A stretch of 29,354 nucleotides of DNA from a virus: the IMG/VR virus record IMGVR_UViG_3300027486_000021, positions 1-29,354 of that record. One strand, written 5' to 3'. The notes beneath the pieces were generated by a model. The model was given only the letters and a program-made list of their open reading frames with translations, was not told where the DNA came from and ran no database searches. Positions 18,454 through 24,274 of this stretch are shown here, piece after piece; the stretch's first letter is position 1; each line of letters opens with the position of its first letter. The translations under genes and the position numbers were made by a program.

Positions 18454-19253
18454 CTTTCGTATGCCATTATCACTCGTGGCTGAAAACGAACATATTCTGT
18501 TGTTTTTGCAAGGGTTGGGTCGAGTTTAGTTGCAAACACACTTTTTACGCAAACTACATCTCCCTTTTTAACCTCTGTGTTTGTCCATACATCTGGGCTT
18601 GCATAACGGGGGGTTCTAGCATTAGGCACAACTACCTCAACCCTTTGAATGTCATTGTCTACCATATGGATTGAACCAAATTTTCTTTCATTTCCAAGTA
18701 GTTTACCTATTACATATCCATTCAAACTAATTATTTCATCGCCTCTCTTGGCTGCATAAATTGATTTTTTTGAAATAGTCAAGTAAACCTTTCCGTCAAT
18801 TATGCATCCTCCCTCTCCCTCTGTAATCATCTCACGAGTAAAAGTAGCATCAAACCAAACATCGTCTCCCTCTACAGCGTCAAATTCACAGTCGTAATCC
18901 CAACCTTGATAACTAAGATCTCTTTCTGCTATTTTAACTATTTTGCCTCTCCTAACAGCTTGTTTACCTTGGATATCTTCTTTGTTTTCATCGGCTTCTC
19001 TCTGAGACTCTGCCACAATCCTGGTATATTCTTTAGCCAAAGATTTATCCTTGTATCTTGATTTTTTCATGCCATCCACAAGATCGAACATATATTGTGG
19101 GTCAACTTCTTGAATGTAGTTTTTTACCTTGTTTACAATCTTCAATTTACCTCCATTGAAATCGATTTCATCTTCTGTTAGCGAGTGAAGTTTAATAATA
19201 CACTCCCCATTTACAAGTCTCAAATTTTCTAGGTCAATCCCATTTAAGTTCAT
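18450..19253 (-). CDS. Possible co-chaperonin with two GroES-like folds in tandem (267 aa)
   Basis: The protein appears to hold two GroES (Cpn10)-like units. Unit 1 has NGECIIKL (15-22), a mobile-loop-like GGKLKIV (34-40), an insertion of about 58 residues, RRGKIVKI (101-108), VEGDDVWF (127-134) and the closing strand YLTISKKSIYAA (157-168). Unit 2 repeats the order: NGYVIGKL (178-185), VEVVVPNA (205-212), VKKGDVVCV (228-236) and EYVRFQPRVIMAY (253-265). In GroES the same elements are RVIVK, GGIVL, GEVLAVG, VKVGDIVIF and a closing segment EYLI..SDILAI. A phage GroES would work with host GroEL to fold capsid protein (as T4 gp31 does). The family is inferred from motif order only; a plain beta-barrel virion protein is the alternative. 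It overlaps both neighbours by four bases. Confidence 0.5.
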   Translation of the reverse strand: MNLNGIDLENLRLVNGECIIKLHSLTEDEIDFNGGKLKIVNKVKNYIQEVDPQYMFDLVDGMKKSRYKDKSLAKEYTRIVAESQREADENKEDIQGKQAVRRGKIVKIAERDLSYQGWDYDCEFDAVEGDDVWFDATFTREMITEGEGGCIIDGKVYLTISKKSIYAAKRGDEIISLNGYVIGKLLGNERKFGSIHMVDNDIQRVEVVVPNARTPRYASPDVWTNTEVKKGDVVCVKSVFATKLDPTLAKTTEYVRFQPRVIMAYER

Positions 19254-19507
19254 TTGTTCGCTAATTTTTGTTCGTAAATCTCTAGCACTTGTTTCTGCTT
19301 GTCAAAGTTCTTCTTTCCAATCGGAATCTTTTTCTTTAATTTATTCACGCACCTGCGTAGGGATGAGTAGCTTCCAAACACCTTCACGGCGTCCCAGTCA
19401 GACATCAATCCTTCCACTTTTACCGGATCTACTTGCTCTCTTCGGATGTAGTATTCGTATACCTCTATGATTTTTAGGTAGTTATTTTTTGTCTTTGTTC
19501 TGATCAT
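19250..19507 (-). CDS. Small basic helical protein, unknown (85 aa)
   Basis: An 85-residue, Lys-rich protein (MIRTKTKNNYLKIIEVYEYY at the N-terminus, then NKLKKKIPIGKKNF and a helical end QVLEIYEQKLANK). The segment SDWDAVKVFGSYSSLRRCVN could form a helix-turn-helix-like pair (AVKVFGS..SLRRCVN), so DNA binding is possible but unproven. It overlaps the upstream gene by 26 bases and the downstream GroES-like gene by four, so it is part of the late operon. No family recognised. Confidence 0.6.
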   Translation of the reverse strand: MIRTKTKNNYLKIIEVYEYYIRREQVDPVKVEGLMSDWDAVKVFGSYSSLRRCVNKLKKKIPIGKKNFDKQKQVLEIYEQKLANK

Positions 19508-19784
19508 AATGCTCTTGAAGCGTTTTGAAGAAGGAAGATCTCTTGATCCTAGTCTCTACTTTTGTTTCAGATATCTCCTTCATTGTTTCTCTGTATCTTT
19601 TTATGGCCTTCTCAACCTGATCAAGATCTTCAGAACTGATTGCCGGGTCACAATAAAGAAGTTTTCTTCGTGACTTAGTAGCCATAGGAGTAAAAATCCT
19701 CATAACCTCATATATCTCAATCTTCTCTTCGATCATGGTATTGAGAATAAGTATAGCCCTATCCCAGTTTTGAATGTTATTCAT
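19482..19784 (-). CDS. Small helical protein, unknown (100 aa)
   Basis: A 100-residue, strongly helical and charged protein (starting MNNIQNWDRAILILNTMIEE; middle SSEDLDQVEKAIKRYRETMK). It has one cysteine, no membrane segment and no known motif. It is the second gene of the late operon, overlapping the mini GroES-like gene by eight bases and the next gene by 26. A regulatory or assembly role is possible, but nothing in the sequence points to either. Confidence 0.6.
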   Translation of the reverse strand: MNNIQNWDRAILILNTMIEEKIEIYEVMRIFTPMATKSRRKLLYCDPAISSEDLDQVEKAIKRYRETMKEISETKVETRIKRSSFFKTLQEHYDQNKDKK

Positions 19785-19992
19785 ATACCATAACTATATA
19801 TCGCTCGTGTACAGAATACTCTGTAACATCTTGCAGTTCAACTTTGTCTACTTTTCCTACAATACAGATTCGCTGTCCAACTTCAAAATCACAAAAGTTT
19901 CCAACCTTGGTTATTACCGCGTCAATCTGTTTGTCGGTTTTGTTTTCTATCTCGATAAACACCCGGTGGTCGGGTGGAAATAAATTACTCAT
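19777..19992 (-). CDS. Mini GroES-like beta-barrel protein, first gene of the late operon (71 aa)
   Basis: A 71-residue protein beginning MSNLFPPDHRVFIEI. Its strand order is like GroES: PPDHRVFIEI (compare PLHDRVIVK), AVITKVGNF, FEVGQRICIVGK (compare VKVGDIVIF) and EYSVHERYIVMVYE (compare EYLI..SDILAIVE). It lacks a clear mobile loop and is about 25 residues shorter than GroES, so it may be an OB-like or barrel protein instead. The start at 19992 is chosen because no other early Met exists and the -7 promoter element ends just four bases upstream, implying leaderless translation. It would be the first protein made from the late operon. Confidence 0.55.
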   Translation of the reverse strand: MSNLFPPDHRVFIEIENKTDKQIDAVITKVGNFCDFEVGQRICIVGKVDKVELQDVTEYSVHERYIVMVYE

Positions 19993-19996
19993 GCTG

Positions 19997-20026
19997 CAAA
20001 TATACAAAAAAATCACACAGTGTCAA
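19997..20026 (-). promoter_or_regulatory. Late-operon promoter (minus arm of divergent pair)
   Basis: Minus strand TTG (20024-20026), a 19-base spacer, then TATATTTG (19997-20004). It matches the Bacteroidota consensus exactly and drives the virion block. The -7 element ends four bases before the ATG at 19992, so the mRNA probably has no leader. Confidence 0.7.
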
Positions 20027-20034
20027 GTTCTTGC

Positions 20035-20064
20035 TTGTAAACAACACTATTTTACTTAAATTTG
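20035..20064 (+). promoter_or_regulatory. Early promoter (plus arm of divergent pair)
   Basis: TTG (20035-20037), a 19-base spacer, then TAAATTTG (20057-20064). The two -33 boxes of the divergent pair are only eight bases apart, so a regulator bound between them could switch early and late transcription. The first ATG follows the -7 element by four bases, the same distance as on the other strand. Confidence 0.65.
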
Positions 20065-20068
20065 CACT

Positions 20069-20260
20069 ATGTTTATCTGCTCAATCATACTCGTCATTAT
20101 ATCGCTTGGATTTATGATTAAAAACTCCATATATGGCTGTGGCAAAAGGTGTTATAAGACTCGAAATGAGGCAAAAGAACATTGTGATTACGATCAATAT
20201 CCATATATGTGCTGGGACTGCGAAACATGGCATATAAAAAATAATGAAGAAAACACTTGA
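20069..20260 (+). CDS. Small zinc-ribbon-like protein (63 aa, or 48 aa from a later start)
   Basis: The first 15 residues (MFICSIILVIISLGF) form a hydrophobic segment, followed by YGCGKRCYKTRNEAKEH and an end with CDYDQYPYMCWDCETWHI. The two Cys pairs (CGKRC and CWDC) and the closing WHI resemble the small phage proteins of type 'K.R..T...A........Y.C..C..WH', which are probable zinc-ribbon DNA- or RNA-binding proteins. The start is uncertain: ATG 20069 would be leaderless from the promoter at 20035-20064 and adds a membrane anchor, whereas ATG 20114 gives a plain 48-residue ribbon with a leader of about 45 bases. It is the first gene of the early block. Confidence 0.55.
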   Translation: MFICSIILVIISLGFMIKNSIYGCGKRCYKTRNEAKEHCDYDQYPYMCWDCETWHIKNNEENT

Positions 20261-20287
20261 CAGCCTCGCGTGTTTGTTTTATGTTTG
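20257..20287 (+). promoter_or_regulatory. Promoter for the structured leader RNA before the replication genes
   Basis: TTG (20257-20259), overlapping the stop codon of the preceding gene, a 20-base spacer, then TATGTTTG (20280-20287), a full match to the Bacteroidota consensus. Transcription should begin at about 20292-20295. Confidence 0.65.
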
Positions 20288-20292
20288 CTGAA

Positions 20293-20403
20293 ATATTTCA
20301 CTCCTCGTTTGCTATCGAACCACAGTAAACGAGGGTTGGAAGGTAAATGATTTGCACTTACCAATCCAAAAGCTCGCAAAGTGGTTCTTGCGAGCTTTTT
20401 TTA
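20293..20403 (+). ncRNA. Candidate structured small RNA or attenuator leader, about 110 nt
   Basis: Between a consensus promoter (20257-20287) and a strong terminator there is no open reading frame worth the name, but three stem-loops follow each other. Stem 1 pairs CCTCGTTT (20303-20310) with AAACGAGG (20327-20334), eight bp with a 16-base loop. Stem 2 pairs GGGTTGG (20333-20339) with CCAATCC (20361-20367), seven bp including one G-U, with a 21-base loop that could also fold through GGTAA/TTACC; it overlaps stem 1 by two bases. Stem 3 is the terminator. The RNA ends just before the initiator gene. It may be a regulatory small RNA or a leader that controls read-through into the replication genes. 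No known RNA family is recognised. Confidence 0.55.
20368..20403 (+). terminator. Strong intrinsic terminator just upstream of the initiator start codon
   Basis: A perfect stem of nine GC-containing pairs, AGCTCGCAA (20371-20379) with TTGCGAGCT (20388-20396), extends to twelve bp with flanking A and T runs. The loop is eight bases (20380-20387), and a run of seven T (20396-20402) follows. The ATG of the replication initiator lies five bases after the T run, so any transcript from the upstream promoters must read through it. Confidence 0.85.
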
Positions 20404-20407
20404 TTTT

Positions 20408-21097
20408 ATGAATACAGGACAAATTGTTAAGGGGAAACGCAAGCATGACTTTGCGATTATCCCAAATGAAATCTCACAATCCAAGCAGCTTACAATGGAG
20501 GAGAAGGGCATGCTTTGCTTCCTTCTTTCCCTTCCGGAGAACTGGGTTCTATACAAGAAGAATCTTTACGATCAAATGCCCGATGGTAAAAATGCGGTAG
20601 ACAGAGTGTTTAAATCCCTGCAAGAGAAGGGGTATGTTTTAAGCTGCCGTCAAGTGGATGCTACTACGAACAGAATGGTTGGTTGGAACCATATTGTATA
20701 TGACGCACCTCAACTTGGCCGAGATGCGGATTTCCCGATATCGGGTTTTCCCGATGTCGGAGATTCCCGTCAGTCGGAAAACATCGATATATATAAAGAA
20801 ACAAACATCTACAAAGAAACAAAAACATACAAATACGCATTTGAGGATTTTTGGATCGCTTACGACAAGAAGGTGGACAAAAAACAAACCCTTGCTGTAT
20901 GGAACAGACTATCTGATGAGGACCGAACCCTAGCAGTAGAAGGCATGGGGAACCATAAGAACGGGCGCGAGAAGAAGTATTGGAAGGATCCGGTGCGCTA
21001 TCTTCGCGACAGGAGGTGGGAAGACGAAACGACAACAACGAATGTAAAACAAACAAACTATAGCTATGATCCAAATGACGCAAGGAATAAATGGTAA
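20408..21097 (+). CDS. Winged-helix replication initiator (DnaD/O-like), carries origin repeats (229 aa)
   Basis: A phage replisome-organiser type protein. Residues about 1-95 hold a winged helix (FAIIPNEISQSKQLTMEEKG, then LCFLLSLPENWVLYKKNLYD and AVDRVFKSLQEKGYVL). A linker of about residues 105-145 is low in structure and covers the iteron-like repeats. The C-terminus has AFEDFWIAYDKKVDKK and YWKDPVRYLRDRRWED, a pattern usual in phage initiators that load the helicase. I start it at ATG 20408: an earlier GTG at 20381 lies inside the terminator. The helicase gene begins within its last 32 bases. As in lambda O, the initiator would bind repeats in its own gene and recruit the primase-helicase. 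Confidence 0.85.
   Translation: MNTGQIVKGKRKHDFAIIPNEISQSKQLTMEEKGMLCFLLSLPENWVLYKKNLYDQMPDGKNAVDRVFKSLQEKGYVLSCRQVDATTNRMVGWNHIVYDAPQLGRDADFPISGFPDVGDSRQSENIDIYKETNIYKETKTYKYAFEDFWIAYDKKVDKKQTLAVWNRLSDEDRTLAVEGMGNHKNGREKKYWKDPVRYLRDRRWEDETTTTNVKQTNYSYDPNDARNKW
20715..20777 (+). repeat. Four iteron-like repeats, 16-base period, inside the initiator gene
   Basis: Copies: TTGGCCGAGATGCGG (20715-20729, degenerate), TTTCCCGATATCGG (20731-20744), TTTCCCGATGTCGG (20747-20760) and ATTCCCGTCAGTCGG (20763-20777). Each carries a dyad CCGA...TCGG; in copy 2 it extends to the perfect palindrome CCCGATATCGGG (20734-20745). The 16-base period is not a multiple of three, so the repeats are conserved as DNA rather than as protein. 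Confidence 0.75.
20778..20836 (+). other. AT-rich tract next to the iterons, candidate unwinding element of the replication origin
   Basis: The stretch straight after the repeats is clearly AT-rich (cgatatatataaagaaacaa and onward) and contains two copies of ACAAAGAAACAAA-like sequence. Iterons followed by an AT-rich tract, all inside the initiator gene, is the arrangement of the lambda origin. Origin function is inferred. Confidence 0.5.
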
Positions 21098-23012
21098 GGT
21101 ATCTATCTACAAAGATTTCAACGACCTGCAAGGACACCAAATTAGTGTGCTGGGCGCACTTGAACGAATTAGGGCTGGAAAATCAAAGACACTTGTTGAG
21201 AAGGCGAGGGAAGCCAAAACCAAGAAAGAGGCGGATGAGTTAAAAAAGAAACTTCCTGCCGTTTGTTTCAGTGGTACTTTTTCCAAGAGAAAGGACTCTG
21301 AGCTGATCGAACACTCTGGATATATCGTACTTGATTTCGATAATGTGACAAATATTACCCAAAAAAGAAATGAATTGTGCGCTATAAGTTACATTACCGC
21401 AGTTTGGTTGTCTCCGTCTGGAAAAGGACTGAAGGCTTTGGTCCAAATTGAGTGGAAAACCCAACATAAGGAACACTTTGATGCCCTAATGGTGGAGATG
21501 TCCCACATTGACAAGACTGGTCGTAATGTTTCCCGTCTGTGCTTCGAGTCTTATGATCCTGAACTTTACTACAACCCAAACGCAGAGGTATACACAAGAC
21601 TGCCCGTAAAGAAGTCCGACAGAAGGCTGCCTCAACAGACAACTACAGAGACGGTTAATGACGACGACAAGATATTCCAAAACCTGCTAACGTGGATGAC
21701 ATCCAAGGGGGATGCGTTCCGTGAGGGGGAAAGGAATCACTTTGTGTTTAAATTGGCAGCAAGCTGCTGTAGGTTTGGAATGCTAGAGGATACGTGCTAT
21801 AACCTTATGATGATGCACGTCACGCCAGACTCTAGCTTCAGCCAGAAGGAGTGCCGACAAGCAATCCGTAGCGCCTACCGCGCAAATATGAATCAGTGGA
21901 ACACGGCTGAGTTTACCAAGGACCAACTGGTTACAAAGAGTAACCACACCGAGGTAAAGATTGAACTCACCGAGCAAGACCTCGAAGAGATAAGTAAGGA
22001 AGATGTAATCTACGCCGAGGAGGTAATGGAACAGGCCTCCGAGATTTACCTCAAGGGATATCAGGCAGCCATGCCACTGGGTGTTCCGTTACTAGACAAG
22101 CACTTCAAAAGAGTTAAAGGCGAATTAACAATTGTTTCCGGAATAGGAAACTATGGTAAGTCATCGTTCATGAAGTGGGAGATGATATTCCGCATGGTTA
22201 GGTTTGGAGAGAAGGTGGCAATCTTTACACCGGAGGAGTTGCCGGCAGAACAGTTCTACCACGACCTTGTAGAGATTTACTTTGGAAAAGACTGTACGCC
22301 AAGCAATTACAATAGGCCGAGTTATGATGCGTACATGAAGGTGTACAAGATGATTGGCGAACACATATTCATGGTGTACCCCAAGAACGTAAGCCCAACG
22401 CCTGATTATGTGAAGGAGGTGTTTTTGAGCATGATTATCAAACACGGAGTTGACCGTGTGATCATCGACCCATTCAACCAAATGGCGAATGACTACACTA
22501 AGGGTGGTGGACGTAGCGACAAGTACCTTGAGACCTTCCTGTCTGACTGCACCCGCTTTGCTCGTAAGAACAACGTGTACTTTGACATCGTGGTCCACCC
22601 GCACAAGATGAGAAAGGGAGACGACGGCAACTATCCATGCCCAGAGGTGTTTGACCTAGCCGATGGGGCGATGTGGAACAACAAGGCGGACAACATCATC
22701 ATTTACCACCGTCCGCTTGCCCAGACCGCACCGGAAAGTCCACTGTGTGAGTTTCACTCTAAGAAGATCCGCAGACAGAAGATTGTAGGGATCAAGGGAT
22801 TCTTTGACTTTGAACTTGTAAGGTCTACTCGCAGGTTCACATTTGAAAATGTTGACTACCTACAACAGGCCATAGACGGAAAGTATGTACAGTCTGAAAT
22901 CAAGCAGCCAACCGCAATAAAACCGAACAAGAGCTGGACAGACTCCAAGGAGGTCAAGGAATGGAATGAGGAGGCAGGACACCCGAACGGATATAAAGAG
23001 GCTTGGGAGTAA
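21066..23012 (+). CDS. Primase-helicase: BT4734/VirE-like N-terminal domain plus DnaB/Twinkle-like helicase (648 aa)
   Basis: Residues about 25-175 match the BT4734-like (VirE N-terminal) domain: VCFSGTFSKR, the acidic pair in GYIVLDFDNV (Asp 90, Asp 92) and SPSGKGLKALV. These recall the hhhDhD motif of archaeo-eukaryotic primases. Residues about 200-280 resemble a primase C-terminal helical linker. From about 335 there is a RecA-type helicase core: Walker A GIGNYGKS (359-366), FTPEEL near 390 with a candidate catalytic Glu, Walker B RVIIDPFNQM (Asp 468) and the HPHK motif (511-514). It should unwind the fork and prime synthesis in one polypeptide. The start is ATG 21066 or ATG 21075, both overlapping the initiator gene. 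Primase activity is inferred; helicase is well supported. Confidence 0.9.
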   Translation: MIQMTQGINGKVSIYKDFNDLQGHQISVLGALERIRAGKSKTLVEKAREAKTKKEADELKKKLPAVCFSGTFSKRKDSELIEHSGYIVLDFDNVTNITQKRNELCAISYITAVWLSPSGKGLKALVQIEWKTQHKEHFDALMVEMSHIDKTGRNVSRLCFESYDPELYYNPNAEVYTRLPVKKSDRRLPQQTTTETVNDDDKIFQNLLTWMTSKGDAFREGERNHFVFKLAASCCRFGMLEDTCYNLMMMHVTPDSSFSQKECRQAIRSAYRANMNQWNTAEFTKDQLVTKSNHTEVKIELTEQDLEEISKEDVIYAEEVMEQASEIYLKGYQAAMPLGVPLLDKHFKRVKGELTIVSGIGNYGKSSFMKWEMIFRMVRFGEKVAIFTPEELPAEQFYHDLVEIYFGKDCTPSNYNRPSYDAYMKVYKMIGEHIFMVYPKNVSPTPDYVKEVFLSMIIKHGVDRVIIDPFNQMANDYTKGGGRSDKYLETFLSDCTRFARKNNVYFDIVVHPHKMRKGDDGNYPCPEVFDLADGAMWNNKADNIIIYHRPLAQTAPESPLCEFHSKKIRRQKIVGIKGFFDFELVRSTRRFTFENVDYLQQAIDGKYVQSEIKQPTAIKPNKSWTDSKEVKEWNEEAGHPNGYKEAWE

Positions 23013-23028
23013 TTTAACAGTTTTTTTC

Positions 23029-23059
23029 TTGCACAAAAGAAACATATATGCTACATTTG
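23029..23059 (+). promoter_or_regulatory. Promoter for the ssb gene
   Basis: TTG (23029-23031), a 20-base spacer, then TACATTTG (23052-23059), consensus Bacteroidota type. The leader to the ATG at 23093 is about 28 bases and A/T-rich. It gives the single-strand binding protein, needed in large amounts, its own promoter. Confidence 0.7.
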
Positions 23060-23092
23060 CGAAATATAACCAATTAATTAATCATAAAAATT

Positions 23093-23722
23093 ATGGGATT
23101 AAATCAAGGTGGTTCATCAAACCGTACTTACCTCAGCATATCTGGAGGTAAGATTGCCAAGCGCGTTCCTGAGGGAACAGCTGGCTCAATTAAGTGTAAT
23201 AGCAAGGACGGCACTAAGGTGTGGTACGAACAGCGATTTTCTTCGCTTTCTGGCTACATCGTGGATGTGTTCAAGCGAGTGTCTGAACAAGGTTACGGCG
23301 ATCAGCTGTGCGTTGTTTTAAAAGATGGAAATGAAGAATATCAAATCCAAATGCCATGGTCATCACGCTACTCATCAGGATTCTTCTTATCAATGCCTAA
23401 CATCGATGCCGGAAAGGAAATTACCCTTACCCCGTGGTCTAAGGAAATTGATGGCAAGACACGCACAATGCTTTACCTCCGTCACGGACAGGAGGACATC
23501 AAGTGGGGCTGGACCAAGGACAACCCCGGCAATATGCCTGAGATGAAACAAATAAAGGTAAAAGGTCAAGTTGTTTGGGATGACTCAGAACGTCAAGAGT
23601 TCTTTGAAAAGCACCTCAACGACATTTTCCTACCACAAGTGAAGGCTGTCAGTGCCGTGAAGAAATTAGATTCATATTCGGCTCCTGCTACTGAAGATCC
23701 TGGAGACGATTTACCATTCTAA
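23093..23722 (+). CDS. ssb: Single-strand DNA-binding protein (209 aa)
   Basis: The 209-residue protein ends in an acidic tip, DPGDDLPF, the hallmark C-terminus (DDxPF) by which SSB proteins recruit partner enzymes. The body is beta-rich with many aromatic residues (KVWYEQRFSSLSGYIVDVFK, WGWTKDN, FFLSMPNIDAGKE), consistent with an OB fold that stacks on single-stranded DNA. It follows the primase-helicase gene and has its own promoter. Overall sequence differs from bacterial SSB and is closer to Bacteroidota phage forms; the family is inferred mainly from the tip, the context and the aromatic beta pattern. Confidence 0.82.
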   Translation: MGLNQGGSSNRTYLSISGGKIAKRVPEGTAGSIKCNSKDGTKVWYEQRFSSLSGYIVDVFKRVSEQGYGDQLCVVLKDGNEEYQIQMPWSSRYSSGFFLSMPNIDAGKEITLTPWSKEIDGKTRTMLYLRHGQEDIKWGWTKDNPGNMPEMKQIKVKGQVVWDDSERQEFFEKHLNDIFLPQVKAVSAVKKLDSYSAPATEDPGDDLPF

Positions 23723-23731
23723 CATTAACCA

Positions 23732-23774
23732 AGGTCGTGGCGGGGGATAAATGCAAGCAAACCCGCCACGACCT
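23732..23774. repeat. Perfect 13-bp dyad between ssb and the DnaA-like gene
   Basis: AGGTCGTGGCGGG (23732-23744) and its exact complement CCCGCCACGACCT (23762-23774) are separated by 17 bases. No U run follows on either strand, so it is not a classical terminator. It lies nine bases after the ssb stop and fourteen before the next start. It may be an mRNA-stabilising hairpin, an operator or part of a second replication site. Confidence 0.85.
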
Positions 23775-23788
23775 AAACCTAAACGAAC

Positions 23789-24274
23789 ATGAGATATACA
23801 TTCAAAGATTTAGTTGATTTGGTACACGTAACCAAAAGATCTGAGTTTACAAAGATTTATGAATACATACACAAAACGGATAATCAGCCGGAGGATGTAA
23901 TTCTAAATAAAGTAAGCCATCATTTTGATGTACCCACTAGAGACATCATGAGTCATAAACGATTTGCAGAGGTTGTATTGGCTCGACAGGTGTACATGGT
24001 TACAATTAAGGTTTGTTCTACAAAGACTCTTGCTCAGGTTGCAAGGATTGTGGAAAAAGATCACGCCACTGTTTGTCACGCCATGAAGACGCTGCGTGTG
24101 GATTATGAATTTAACCCTGTGCGCCGTAACAAAATTCGCCAATACATATCATCATTAGACCAAGTAAAACAAGAACTTTTATTAGATTTTTTCAATGAAC
24201 GGAATCCCAATATACTTGCCTCCTACGCCGCCAACTCTGAGCGAGTTGCAGCACCTTCGGAACTTGAGGCGTAA
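23789..24274 (+). CDS. Free-standing DnaA domain IV-like DNA-binding protein (161 aa)
   Basis: Residues about 30-115 match the C-terminal DNA-binding domain of DnaA without its AAA+ ATPase. The order is a helix with ILNKVSHHFDVPTRDIMSHK (compare VAEYY.I...DLLSK.R), RFAEVVLARQVYMVTIK (compare ARPRQIAMYLAKE) and TLAQVARIVEKDHATVCHAM (compare LPEIG..FGRDHSTVIHA). The DHATVCHA signature contacts the DnaA box. A protein with only this domain cannot unwind DNA and probably acts as a regulator or competitor of host DnaA, or binds phage sites. It sits just after ssb, with a perfect dyad before its start. The C-terminal 45 residues are extra. Confidence 0.82.
   Translation: MRYTFKDLVDLVHVTKRSEFTKIYEYIHKTDNQPEDVILNKVSHHFDVPTRDIMSHKRFAEVVLARQVYMVTIKVCSTKTLAQVARIVEKDHATVCHAMKTLRVDYEFNPVRRNKIRQYISSLDQVKQELLLDFFNERNPNILASYAANSERVAAPSELEA

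Noticed and set aside
20381-20407. GTG start that would extend the initiator by nine residues
   Set aside because: It lies inside the terminator stem-loop; the ATG at 20408 is the sensible start.
20664-21140. 158-codon minus-strand frame across the initiator/helicase junction
   Set aside because: It is antisense to two well-supported genes and Cys/Leu/Ser-rich without domain pattern.
22161-22604. 147-codon minus-strand frame inside the helicase gene
   Set aside because: It is a His/Val-rich shadow of the helicase codons.
23732-23774. 13-bp dyad as an intrinsic terminator
   Set aside because: No T run follows on either strand; kept as a repeat of unknown role.
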